From an uncultured Methanomicrobiales archaeon (GTDB lineage: Archaea; Thermoplasmatota; Thermoplasmata; Methanomassiliicoccales; Methanomethylophilaceae): a stretch of DNA of 64,000 nucleotides. The DNA is taken from assembly GCA_937892275.1 (NCBI GenBank), contig CALAVG010000232.1:1-64000 (forward strand). Reading direction: 5' to 3'. Position 1 is the first letter of the stretch; each line of letters starts with the position of its first letter. A model generated the notes under the pieces. It was given only the letters and a program-made list of their open reading frames with translations, ran no database searches and was not told the origin of the DNA. A program made the translations under genes and the position numbers. Positions 33,012 through 41,688 of this stretch are shown here, piece after piece.

Positions 33012-33740
33012 CTTGTCCTTCTTCCACGGTTTTCCGTACTTCAGATACTTGGATGCATCCCCAAAGACACCCATTATCGTGTTGTACTCGTATTTCGTGG
33101 GTATCGCACGGCCCATCATTCTTCTGAACATGACAGCCGTGTTGGGACGCCTCTCCTTGGGATAATCGATGGCATCCAGAAGATCCCCGAAGTACGCGAA
33201 CATCAGCTCCTTCTCCCTCTTATCCGCAGGCTCAGGCCTCCTGGGCTCGGTGTGCATGGCGGTGAAGAACTCGTAGAGCACAGTGTGCGTCGCATGAGAG
33301 AGGTTCAGGATAGGGTATTCTTCGCTGGCCGGGATGGTGATGAGGACATCGCAGTAGTTCAGCTCCTCCTGCAGAAGTCCGATATCCTCCCTTCCGAAGA
33401 CCACGGCGATCTTCTCCGTGTATCCTCTGCAGTGCTCCGCGAACTCCCTCACGGGCATGGGGACACGTGTGTAGTTGCTGTCGCCCTTGGTGACGACACC
33501 GCTGGTACCGACAACGAGGAAACAGTCCTGGGTGGCCTCCTCCAGTGTGGTGCACATGACCGCTGAATCGAGGATATCCGCTCCGTGCTTGGATCTGCGA
33601 TATGCATCGTCCCCCAGTTCACAGGGGTTCACTAGATAGAGCTCCTTCATGTCGAAGTTGGCCATCGATCTTGCTATCGCTCCGACGTTCCCTTCGTACT
33701 TGGGACCGACTATCACCACACGGATTTCGGGCATGACCAT
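33003..33740 (-). CDS. TrmJ-like RNA 2'-O-methyltransferase (SPOUT)
   Basis: SPOUT-class methyltransferase, 245 residues from ATG 33740; an upstream ATG 33752 and ATG 33734 (MPEIRVVIVGP) are alternatives. N-terminal VGPKYEGNVGAIARSMANF is motif 1; AVVFGREDIGLLQEELNYCD and the knot motif IPASEEYPILNLSHATHTVLYE follow. In the TrmJ group these methylate ribose at tRNA position 32. The C-terminal 70 residues are helical. Divergent from the CoA-pathway operon. Confidence 0.9.
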   Translation of the reverse strand: MVMPEIRVVIVGPKYEGNVGAIARSMANFDMKELYLVNPCELGDDAYRRSKHGADILDSAVMCTTLEEATQDCFLVVGTSGVVTKGDSNYTRVPMPVREFAEHCRGYTEKIAVVFGREDIGLLQEELNYCDVLITIPASEEYPILNLSHATHTVLYEFFTAMHTEPRRPEPADKREKELMFAYFGDLLDAIDYPKERRPNTAVMFRRMMGRAIPTKYEYNTIMGVFGDASKYLKYGKPWKKDKSE

Positions 33741-33856
33741 GGAGAGGAGCATCGGTTACATAACATGTTCGACATCCTTCCCAAAAGGGCCGTCTAGGAT
33801 GCACTTATCTATCTGGTACCGTTATGGATGGGGCAGTACACTACGGGGACAATCCA

Positions 33857-34615
33857 ATGGAAATACCGAAGGACCATCCAAGATACAAATCGTTGATGAC
33901 AAGGGAACGTCTGGCTCATATGGTGGAAGAGGGTCTCGTGACCCCTACCGGCCTCATATCTCACGGAAGGGGAGAGGCCTACGACTACCTCATGGGCGAG
34001 AAGAGCATCCCTCCCGCGTTGGAGGCCGAGAAGGTCGCCGCTGCCTATCTCCTCAGGGCAAAGAACCCTGTCGTATGCGTCAACGGCAATGCCGCCGCTC
34101 TCGATCCGGAGAACCTCATTGCTTTGGCGAAGGCCGTTCCGGCCAAGATGGAGGTCAACCTGTTCCACAGGACCCCCGAGAGGATGGAAGGATTGATCTC
34201 ATATCTGGAATCCAAGGGTGCAGAACACGTTCTGGGACGCGAACCGGACTGCAGGATCCAAGGACTGAACCATGACCGTGCCCTCTGCACCAAGGAAGGC
34301 ATCTTCGACAGCGATGTCATTGTCGTTCCGATAGAGGACGGGGACCGTGCCGAGGCATTGGTCTCCATGGGCAAGGTTGTCATCTCCATCGACCTCAACC
34401 CGTTATCCCGTACGTCATGTAAGGCCACCGTACCGATCTCGGACGAGATGACCCGTGCATTGGAGAACATAATCCGTTTCATCGGGGAACTCAGGGGACA
34501 CGATGAGATAATCCTTAAAGTGATTGAGCAATACAATAGCTCAGAGAACCGTCGCGAGACCGTCAAGTGCATCTGTGAATCACTGATGTCCGGTTTCGAA
34601 TCGGGAGATGATTGA
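33857..34615 (+). CDS. 4-phosphopantoate--beta-alanine ligase
   Basis: ATP-dependent ligase of the archaeal CoA pathway, joining 4-phosphopantoate and beta-alanine to 4'-phosphopantothenate. 252 residues. Start ATG 33857 (MEIPKDHPRYKSLMTRERL) has GGGGA 6 nt upstream; the frame extends to 33824 without support. Family features: HPRY-x-SL, GLISHGRGEAYDYLMGE, NGNAAALDPE, EVNLFHRTPERM. It opens an operon whose genes overlap or abut down to 37966. Confidence 0.93.
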   Translation: MEIPKDHPRYKSLMTRERLAHMVEEGLVTPTGLISHGRGEAYDYLMGEKSIPPALEAEKVAAAYLLRAKNPVVCVNGNAAALDPENLIALAKAVPAKMEVNLFHRTPERMEGLISYLESKGAEHVLGREPDCRIQGLNHDRALCTKEGIFDSDVIVVPIEDGDRAEALVSMGKVVISIDLNPLSRTSCKATVPISDEMTRALENIIRFIGELRGHDEIILKVIEQYNSSENRRETVKCICESLMSGFESGDD

Positions 34616-35854
34616 ATGGAAGACCTTCTCAAACAGGGATCCCTGAAGCTGCACTGGGTGGAGACCCACATGCCCGTGCTCCAAGAGATCAGAAAGAAAT
34701 TCATCAAGGAACAGCCCCTCGCGGGTTTCAAGATCGGAATGGCCCTCCACACGGAGGCGAAGACAGGTATGCTGGCTATCACACTCGCCGATGCCGGAGC
34801 GAACATCCGTCTCGCAAGTTGCAACCCTCTTTCCACCGACGATTCCGTCGCACATGCGTTGCGTGACGAGTACGGATTGGATGTCTACGCGAAGAAGTGG
34901 GAGACGCAGGACGAGTATTATGCGAACCTGAACACGGTGCTCAACATGAACCCGGACCTCATCATCGATGACGGTGCGGACCTCATCACCATGGCACACA
35001 CAACCCGCAGGGAGGTGTTGCCCAACATCAAAGCAGCCAACGAGGAGACAACCACCGGTGTCACACGCCTCAAGGCGATGGCAGCCGACGGAACGCTCAG
35101 CTTCCCTGTATTGGATGTCAACGACGCCAAGATGAAATTCCTGTTCGACAACAGATACGGAACGGGACAGTCTGCCTTCGACGGATGGATGAACTCCACC
35201 AACCTGCTCGTTGCCGGTAAGACGGTCGTCGTCGCCGGATACGGCTGGTGCGGTAAGGGTATCGCCATGAGGGCCAAGGGATTCGGAGCATGCGTCATTG
35301 TCACAGAAGTAGATCCCGTCAAGGCCATCGAGGCAAAGATGGACGGATTCCAGGTCATGAGGATGATCGACGCCGTCAAGGTCGCCGACATGGTGTTCAC
35401 AGTCACCGGATGCAAGGACATCCTCACCCTTGAGCACTTCCAGGTCATGAAGGACGGATGTGTCGTCGGTAACGTTGGTCACTTCGACAACGAGATCAAC
35501 AAGGAGCATCTGTATGCGCTCTCAGAGTCACGCACCCGTGTCCGCGAGTTCATCGACGAGTACAAGATGAAGGACGGACGTCGCATCTACCTGATCGGAG
35601 AGGGACGTCTCATGAACCTCGCAGCAGGACAGGGACACCCCGCAGAGATCATGGATATGAGCTTCGCTACCCAGGCGCTCGGTATCGAGTACATGAGCAA
35701 GAACTACAAGGACATGAGTCCCCAGGTCTACAGGGTCCCTGAGGAAATAGATTCCAGGATCGCATGCATCAAGCTGGAATCGATGGGCGTTCTCATCGAC
35801 AAACTCAGCGACGACCAGATAAGATACACCACGGGATGGAAGGAAGGCACATGA
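34616..35854 (+). CDS. ahcY: Adenosylhomocysteinase
   Basis: NAD-dependent hydrolysis of S-adenosylhomocysteine to homocysteine and adenosine (some archaeal enzymes prefer the inosyl form), removing the inhibitor made by methyltransferases. 412 residues, family length. Motifs: ASCNPLSTDD, DDGADLI, the NAD fold GYGWCGKGIAMRAKG (about 206-220) and the C-terminal NLAAGQGHPAEIMDMSFA. It begins directly after the preceding stop and overlaps the next start (ATGA). Confidence 0.97.
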   Translation: MEDLLKQGSLKLHWVETHMPVLQEIRKKFIKEQPLAGFKIGMALHTEAKTGMLAITLADAGANIRLASCNPLSTDDSVAHALRDEYGLDVYAKKWETQDEYYANLNTVLNMNPDLIIDDGADLITMAHTTRREVLPNIKAANEETTTGVTRLKAMAADGTLSFPVLDVNDAKMKFLFDNRYGTGQSAFDGWMNSTNLLVAGKTVVVAGYGWCGKGIAMRAKGFGACVIVTEVDPVKAIEAKMDGFQVMRMIDAVKVADMVFTVTGCKDILTLEHFQVMKDGCVVGNVGHFDNEINKEHLYALSESRTRVREFIDEYKMKDGRRIYLIGEGRLMNLAAGQGHPAEIMDMSFATQALGIEYMSKNYKDMSPQVYRVPEEIDSRIACIKLESMGVLIDKLSDDQIRYTTGWKEGT

Positions 35855-36771
35855 GCCAGCCTTTCCTGTCCGTCTATGGTCACGTCACCGTCGATCAGAT
35901 CCTCACAGTCAGGAAGTTCCCCGCGGACAACACCACCGAGGACATCGTCACCAAGATGACGACCCTCGGAGGTACCGGTACCAACATCGCCGTGGCTGCG
36001 GCGAAGCTGGGATGCCCCACGGCGCTTTGCGCCTTCGTAGGCAACGACTTCCCGGGAATGTACGAGAGGCAGATCGAGGAGTCCGGTCTGATACTGGACG
36101 AGTTCCTTCATGTCGACAAGTTCGAGACATCGGGAGCTGTCGTGGTCAACGATCCCAACATGGTCCAGAAGGTGGTGTTCTACCAGGGACCTCAGGGTTT
36201 CGCGGACGAGACAGGGATAAGGCTCACATCCAACGCGAAGAAATCTAAATTCACTCACTTCTGCACGGGTCAGCCGTCCTATTACATTAGCATCATGGAC
36301 GACATCGCATCTAACACCAAGATCGCCATAGACCCGGCACAGGAATCCCACAGGATCTGGAACGGGCAGAACTTCCCTGAGGCCCTGAAGAGGTCCGACG
36401 CCCTGTTCTGCAACAACTTCGAGGCGGAGTCGCTGAGGAAGTACATCGGAGCGGACGACATCATGGATGCACCGGTCGATATGGTCGTCTGCACCCACGG
36501 GGCCGAGGGCAGCAAGGCGAAGGTCGGAGGGGAGATCATCTCTATCCCCACGGTCAAGGCCGACAGGATAGCCGATCCCACCGGATGCGGGGACACGTAC
36601 AGGGCAGGATTCTATACGGCACTGTACAATGGATACGATGTGCCAGAAGCTCTCACTATAGCTTCCGCCGTCGCATCGTTCGTCATCGAGGAGACGGGCG
36701 CTTTGACTCATATCCCCACATGGGATGCGGTGATGGAGAGGGCGGAACCCTATCTCAGAGAGATCGCATGA
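35851..36771 (+). CDS. PfkB-family sugar/nucleoside kinase
   Basis: 306 residues. Ribokinase-fold kinase with the N-terminal GGTGTNIAVAAAKLG motif (about 41-55) and the C-terminal ATP/anion-hole motif DPTGCGDTYRAGF (about 243-255), with Asp of GCGD as the catalytic base. Substrate is not evident from motifs. Because it is translationally coupled to adenosylhomocysteinase (ATGA overlap), adenosine or another nucleoside is the best guess: it would salvage the adenosine released. ATG 35851 is used; the frame is open further upstream inside ahcY. Confidence 0.88.
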   Translation: MSQPFLSVYGHVTVDQILTVRKFPADNTTEDIVTKMTTLGGTGTNIAVAAAKLGCPTALCAFVGNDFPGMYERQIEESGLILDEFLHVDKFETSGAVVVNDPNMVQKVVFYQGPQGFADETGIRLTSNAKKSKFTHFCTGQPSYYISIMDDIASNTKIAIDPAQESHRIWNGQNFPEALKRSDALFCNNFEAESLRKYIGADDIMDAPVDMVVCTHGAEGSKAKVGGEIISIPTVKADRIADPTGCGDTYRAGFYTALYNGYDVPEALTIASAVASFVIEETGALTHIPTWDAVMERAEPYLREIA

Positions 36772-37301
36772 CCCTTTATGCCCTCACCGGCACCCCCGGT
36801 ACGGGGAAGACCTCACTTTCCAAGGAGCTCCGCAGCAGGGGTTACAACGTCATCGATGGCAAGGAGCACATCAAAGCCAACGGACTGCTGGGGGAACTCG
36901 ATGTTGAGAGGGACACCCACGAGGTGGACCTGGATCTCCTGAACGATTCCCTTCAAACATATCGCGACAGTCCCGATCTGTATCTCATCGACAGCCACCT
37001 GTCCCATTTCATGGACTGCAGCGGGATAATCGTCCTCAGATGCCATCCCGATATACTCGTCGAAAGGCTCAGGGCACGCGGATACGGCGAGAACAAGGTA
37101 TGCGAGAACGTCCAATCCGAGGTGTTGGATGTGATCCTCTGCGAGGCGACCGAATCGGACATCCCTGTCTGGGAGGTCGACTGTTCCCACGATGACATTT
37201 TTGTTTCAGCTGATTCCATAGAAGAAATACTAAAAGGGAAGTCCGACGATTACGTACCTGGAAAGACCGATTGGTCGCAGGAGATGGACAAATGGTTCTA
37301 G
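36768..37301 (+). CDS. AK6/Fap7-like adenylate kinase
   Basis: 177 residues. P-loop GTPGTGKT at 8-15, then the short AK6-type NMP region (VIDGKEHIKANGLL) and LID-like RARGYGENKVCENVQSEVLDVIL. AK6/Fap7 proteins are NTPases with adenylate kinase activity that act in small ribosomal subunit maturation. The start ATG overlaps the previous stop. Unusually for this window it ends in TAG, and its last codons overlap the next gene by 10 nt. In a pyrrolysine-decoding lineage TAG could be read through; the next stop adds about 33 residues. Confidence 0.92.
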   Translation: MTLYALTGTPGTGKTSLSKELRSRGYNVIDGKEHIKANGLLGELDVERDTHEVDLDLLNDSLQTYRDSPDLYLIDSHLSHFMDCSGIIVLRCHPDILVERLRARGYGENKVCENVQSEVLDVILCEATESDIPVWEVDCSHDDIFVSADSIEEILKGKSDDYVPGKTDWSQEMDKWF

Positions 37302-37966
37302 ACGGGCAGAGAGCGAGGGTCGACTTCCTATTGGCCCCCGTTGCAAGGAAATTTATCAACGTCAACCCGAACATCGTGTCGTGGATCGGACTCATCATCG
37401 CTGTACTGAGCGGTGTCGTGTTCTACCTCAGCGGAGATGCGGACAGGGAATGGCTCCTGCTCGTTGGTGCGGCCCTCGTGATAGTCTCCGGGTACTTCGA
37501 TGCCCTTGACGGTAAGATCGCGAAGCTCGGCAACAAATGCAGTGCGAAAGGGGACTATCTCGATCACGTCTTCGACAGATATGCGGATATCTTCATGATC
37601 GGAGGTGTGGCGTGCTGCGGATACTGGTGCAACCCCTATCTCGGAATGGTCGCTCTCGTAGGAGTATTGCTGACCTCATACATGGGTACCCAGGCTCAGG
37701 CCATAGGTGCTCCCCGTCTGTATGCGGGATTCCTCGGACGTGCGGACAGGGTCGTTCTCTCGACGCTGTTCCCCATAATCCAAGTGGTCGCTTCAGCATT
37801 AGGATTCGGATGGTTCGACATCGAGATCGGATCCTGGGCATTCACCATCAATTGGCTCGAGATCATGATCCTCTGGTTCGCGATCGTCGGAAACCTCACC
37901 GCCATCCAGAGAGCGATAATCACCTGGAAGAATCTCGAGAAGATGGAACAGGAGAAGAAGGAATGA
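37292..37966 (+). CDS. CDP-alcohol phosphatidyltransferase (archaetidylinositol-phosphate synthase type)
   Basis: Membrane enzyme transferring a polar head group from or to CDP-archaeol. 224 residues, about six transmembrane helices. The CDP-OH-P motif is DALDGKIAKLGNKCSAKGDYLDHVFDRYAD (starting near residue 71), with DG-x2-A-x8-10-G-x3-D-x3-D. Length and motif fit the archaetidylinositol phosphate synthases. ATG 37292 has GGAG 7 nt upstream and overlaps the kinase gene; the frame extends to 37271 without support. Confidence 0.9.
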   Translation: MVLDGQRARVDFLLAPVARKFINVNPNIVSWIGLIIAVLSGVVFYLSGDADREWLLLVGAALVIVSGYFDALDGKIAKLGNKCSAKGDYLDHVFDRYADIFMIGGVACCGYWCNPYLGMVALVGVLLTSYMGTQAQAIGAPRLYAGFLGRADRVVLSTLFPIIQVVASALGFGWFDIEIGSWAFTINWLEIMILWFAIVGNLTAIQRAIITWKNLEKMEQEKKE

Positions 37967-39031
37967 TCACTGGGGGTCTGCCGGACTCCCCGGTGGCCTC
38001 TGGGCATCCTTATCTTTGTCCTTCACTTTGGTTCTGTAATATTTGAGCGGGTGGGTCATCCATTCCTGCTCGCACAGTTTGTCGGGATTGTAGCAGAGAC
38101 CGTTGGTCTTCATGGTCTTGCATTCCGGAGGCGAATAACCGTCCCCCCCGCTCAGTTCTCCCATGATGTGCTTGATCTGATATTCCGACTTGGATTCATC
38201 GAAATCCGGGGATTCGGCGAACACCTTGATGATGTCCTCATAGCTGAGTCCCAACGCCTTCAGGAATGTCACCACGGCAAATCTGGCACTGTGCGGAAGG
38301 TTCAGTCCGTTCCTAGACATCTCCAAGATGTGGACAAGGCAGGGAGGGAGGTATTCGGGCTTCATTCCCTCTCCGTTCGTGGGGCTCATCTTCATCTTCG
38401 TATCCGCCAAGGCCATGGTCACCGCTGTGATGTCCCCCGCCAGGTATCCCTTGTACTCCTCAGGTGTCATCAGAGGCAGTTCGGACTCGATCTTGTCCTG
38501 TAGCGCATTCTGCATGAGACGGCTGAACTTGTCCTGCGGGAGATAGACCACTCCGTGATGGATGTCGCTGTTGATCAGCTTCCATTCCACGCTGTTCAGC
38601 CTGCTAGCGAGTCTGAGGAAATCGGGGAAGTTCATGTGTATGGTACCGTCGCGTGCTACGGCTGATGATACTCCAAGCTCCTCGGACACCATGAGAACGG
38701 TCTCCCTGTCCTCCTTGTTCAGGAGTCCGTTCATCCTGACTGCTTCCGCCAGGGCGTACCTTTTGGTGAGGAAACGGTCCCCGATCTGAGATACGAGCAT
38801 TCTTGCATAAGGGTAGGACATGACCTCGATGAGCCTGTCATAATCGGTCATGAGCTCCACATAGGACACCTCGTAGTTCTCCAATGCCTGGAGCACTCTC
38901 TCCCTGCCCCTGACGCGTGCGGGAGCGTAGGATTCTGACGTGAGCAGGGATTCCAGGTCCGCAGAGTTCTTCTCCGCGAACTCGGCCGATTCCTTCAAGA
39001 AAGGATATCTTGCAGCACGTTTGGTGTCCAT
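37967..39031 (-). CDS. priL: DNA primase large subunit PriL
   Basis: Regulatory iron-sulfur subunit of archaeal primase. 354 residues from ATG 39031 (MDTKRAARYPFLKE); the frame extends to 39082. The four Cys ligands of the 4Fe-4S domain are seen in PPCLVHILEM, PPECKTM, NGLCYNPDKLC, within the C-terminal 130 residues, with the intervening LPHSARFAVVTFLKALGLS helix typical of PriL. The catalytic partner priS is 12 kb away (51639-52868). It converges with the phosphatidyltransferase gene end to end. Confidence 0.93.
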   Translation of the reverse strand: MDTKRAARYPFLKESAEFAEKNSADLESLLTSESYAPARVRGRERVLQALENYEVSYVELMTDYDRLIEVMSYPYARMLVSQIGDRFLTKRYALAEAVRMNGLLNKEDRETVLMVSEELGVSSAVARDGTIHMNFPDFLRLASRLNSVEWKLINSDIHHGVVYLPQDKFSRLMQNALQDKIESELPLMTPEEYKGYLAGDITAVTMALADTKMKMSPTNGEGMKPEYLPPCLVHILEMSRNGLNLPHSARFAVVTFLKALGLSYEDIIKVFAESPDFDESKSEYQIKHIMGELSGGDGYSPPECKTMKTNGLCYNPDKLCEQEWMTHPLKYYRTKVKDKDKDAQRPPGSPADPQ

Positions 39032-39154
39032 ATTCGAATGACGAACGTACTGATAGATAACACTTGAGTTGCGTCGCAACAATATCCGTCGCAGTCGTTG
39101 TAATCGATGAGGAAAAGCAGGCAGGGCGGTCGACCCTACCTTTGTATGATAGTT

Positions 39155-39493
39155 TCACTCCTGTTTCTCGGGAGGTTCTGGTCTGATCCTGATGAATCTC
39201 TCGACCGGAGTTACCATGAGACGTCCGTCCCCGGGTCTTCCCGTTTGTGCAGCCTTGACTATGGCATCTATCGCAGGATCCACTTGTGAATCATCCTCGA
39301 CCACGATCTCGATCTTGGTCTTCTCAAGCTCGTCTATGGTGATCTCCCCTGCCCTTGTGGTGAACTTCACCCCACCCTGTCTTCCTCTGCCGTAGACATG
39401 GGTTATCGTCATACCGTTGATACCGAGATCCTTGAGAGCATCCTTCACTGCCTGGCACTTCTCCGGACGTATCACTGCTGTGATTAGTTTCAT
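39155..39493 (-). CDS. glnK: PII nitrogen regulator GlnK
   Basis: 112-residue trimeric signal protein that plugs the ammonium channel when 2-oxoglutarate is low. MKLITAVIRPEK start, T-loop region YGRGRQGGVKFTTRAGE without a uridylylated Tyr, and the nucleotide-binding B-loop TGRPGDGRLMVTPVERFIRIR. ATG 39493 is preferred to the upstream codon at 39508, which overlaps the amtB stop. Cotranscribed after amtB. Confidence 0.94.
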   Translation of the reverse strand: MKLITAVIRPEKCQAVKDALKDLGINGMTITHVYGRGRQGGVKFTTRAGEITIDELEKTKIEIVVEDDSQVDPAIDAIVKAAQTGRPGDGRLMVTPVERFIRIRPEPPEKQE

Positions 39494-39504
39494 TCCTCTC
39501 ACCT

Positions 39505-40815
39505 TCACATGTAAGCGTTCTCACCGTGCTCGATTATGTCCTGTCCGATGAGCATCTCCTCCTCGGTCACGCGAACTCTCATGAATTTGGAGATCACGAA
39601 TATGATGCAGTAGGAGACGGCGAAGCAGAATACGAGGGTGGTGATTACCGCTAAGATCTGTCCTATGAACAGGTCCGCTGAGCCGTATATCAGACCGGCG
39701 ACACCTCCTGTGTAGTCTGGGTTGGCGAGTATTCCGGTAGCAATGGCTCCCCAGATACCTCCGACACCGTGGACAGCGAAGACGTCCAGGGCATCATCCA
39801 GCTTCTCCCTTCCCTTGGTGTATCTGACCGCGAAGAAGCACAGTACCCCGGTGACGGCACCGATGAGCATCGCTTCAGGTACCCCAACATAGCCGGCAGC
39901 AGGGGTTATACCGACGAGTCCTGCTATCGAACCCGCTATCATTCCCAGTACACCTACGCGTCCTACCATGTAGTATTGGACCGCGAACCAGGCGATCATA
40001 CCGCATGCCGCGGATGTCATCGTCACCAGTATCACGCGTACCGCTTCCCCGTTCGCGGAGAGTCCGGATCCTCCGTTGAATCCGATCCATCCGAACCACA
40101 GAAGGGCGCATCCGAGGAACGCTAGAGGGATGTTGTGGGCTCTCGAGTTGCGGACCATATCGCTTCTCTTACCGGCGAAGAGGACCAGTGCGATACCAGT
40201 GATACCGGCGCAGATGTGCACCACCGTACCTCCTGCATAATCGAGTACCGTCAGATACTGATCGAACAGTCCCCCTCCCCACACCCAGTGGGCCATTGGA
40301 GCATATACTATGACGGACCAGATCGCAAGGAACCAGACCATCGCTGTGTATCTGATACGTTCGGCGCATGCACCGAGTACGATAGCTGCTGTCACCATTG
40401 CGAACATCCCTTGGAATATGGCGAACTCCATCTCCGAGATCCCTGTAGGGGCGTTCTCGGTCACACCGTTCAGGAACATGTGCTCCAGGTCGCCTATGAT
40501 GGTACCTTCCCCACTGAACGACAGCGAATATCCCACCACTACCCACGAGACTGTCATGACACCAATGGCTATGAGCGTCTGGGTTATCATCGACGACATG
40601 CTCTGTTTCCTCAGCATGCCCCCGTAGAAGAACGCGATCCCCGGTGACATTATGAACACCAGTGCGGAGCATACCAGTATCCAGGTGATGCTTCCGGTAT
40701 CCTCGGTCTGTTCCTCGGTCCCGGCGTCGGAACCCTGAATATTATAGATCATTATTGTGGCGCACAGTACAAGGGCCACCGCTGCAAACATTGCTATTCT
40801 TTTTTTCGTTCCCAT
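39505..40815 (-). CDS. amtB: Ammonium transporter AmtB
   Basis: 436 residues with an N-terminal signal-like helix (about 8-26) and eleven transmembrane helices. The twin histidines of the pore are visible (GGTVVHICAG and DVFAVHGVGGIWG), as is the signature DYAGG...H. It transports ammonium/ammonia and is gated by GlnK, encoded immediately downstream. AGGAGGA precedes the ATG. No glutamine synthetase gene is nearby. Confidence 0.96.
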   Translation of the reverse strand: MGTKKRIAMFAAVALVLCATIMIYNIQGSDAGTEEQTEDTGSITWILVCSALVFIMSPGIAFFYGGMLRKQSMSSMITQTLIAIGVMTVSWVVVGYSLSFSGEGTIIGDLEHMFLNGVTENAPTGISEMEFAIFQGMFAMVTAAIVLGACAERIRYTAMVWFLAIWSVIVYAPMAHWVWGGGLFDQYLTVLDYAGGTVVHICAGITGIALVLFAGKRSDMVRNSRAHNIPLAFLGCALLWFGWIGFNGGSGLSANGEAVRVILVTMTSAACGMIAWFAVQYYMVGRVGVLGMIAGSIAGLVGITPAAGYVGVPEAMLIGAVTGVLCFFAVRYTKGREKLDDALDVFAVHGVGGIWGAIATGILANPDYTGGVAGLIYGSADLFIGQILAVITTLVFCFAVSYCIIFVISKFMRVRVTEEEMLIGQDIIEHGENAYM

Positions 40816-41112
40816 CCGATTCCTCCTGTCGGTTCACGGACGGTGATAATGGATTTGCATTCCGTATTTGAAACAGTATCCTTCGTTCTGACATGGAGAA
40901 AAATGAAGTGTGTGGCTCCTGACTTTTTAGGGCATACGGGTCAGAATATGTCTGATATTGGACAGAATTGTATGATTTGTACTTTGGTTTACAATATTGG
41001 ACCGAAATCCGTCCGATGTCACACAATCGGAAGGCGTTGTCCTCCGCAGTATAGGGTCAGTAGGACAAGGAATCCCCTAATTTCTATATCGGACGACCAG
41101 TTACCCCGTCCC
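40816..41112. other. Intergenic region between amtB and carbonic anhydrase
   Basis: 297 nt between divergent genes. Contains two 13-nt near-repeats, ATATTGGACAGAA (40955-40967) and ATATTGGACCGAA (40994-41006), 39 nt apart, which may be regulator sites for one or both genes. I see no clear GGAA-N6-TTCC NrpR-type operator and no ORF with support; the carbonic anhydrase frame stays open through it but lacks family sequence. Confidence 0.4.
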
Positions 41113-41688
41113 ATGGCATCGCACTCCGCACCCAGAGGTAACATATCCGCACAGGAAGCATTGAACAGGCTCAGGGAGGGCAATTCCCTGTTCGTCAAAC
41201 ATGTAGAGTATTGCGGGGATATAACCGAGGAGAGGGTCAAGGATGCAGCAATCAACGGTCAGCACCCTTACGCGGCCATCGTCAGCTGTTCCGATTCCCG
41301 TGTGATACCCGAGGTGATATTCTCCGCAGGTATCGGAGAGCTCTTTGTGATTAGGACCGCAGGGAATGTCGTCGACGATATCAACACCATGGGCAGCCTG
41401 GAATACGCGGTCGACCATCTCGGATGCAATCTCATTGTCGTCATGGGCCATACGAAGTGCGGGGCCGTCGCCGAGGCCCTAAACGGATTCCATGAGGAGC
41501 ATGCTATCCGTATCATCAAGGAGATCGCAGACGGTATCGGTGACGAGAGGGATCCCACGAAGGCATCCATATTGAACATAAAGAACAGCGTCCGTCTGAT
41601 AAAGGAGGACATGGACCATAGGAACGGTCTCAGGATAATCGGCGCTCTCTACGACATCGAGACAGGTGGCGTTGAATTCATCGATTGA
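41113..41688 (+). CDS. Beta-carbonic anhydrase
   Basis: Interconverts CO2 and bicarbonate. 191 residues from ATG 41113; the frame is open 270 nt further upstream but that part is unlike the family. Zinc site: Cys59 and the Asp61-Arg63 dyad (CSDSR), His113 and Cys116 (GHTKCG). Soluble, dimeric family. Stand-alone gene, divergent from amtB. Confidence 0.93.
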   Translation: MASHSAPRGNISAQEALNRLREGNSLFVKHVEYCGDITEERVKDAAINGQHPYAAIVSCSDSRVIPEVIFSAGIGELFVIRTAGNVVDDINTMGSLEYAVDHLGCNLIVVMGHTKCGAVAEALNGFHEEHAIRIIKEIADGIGDERDPTKASILNIKNSVRLIKEDMDHRNGLRIIGALYDIETGGVEFID

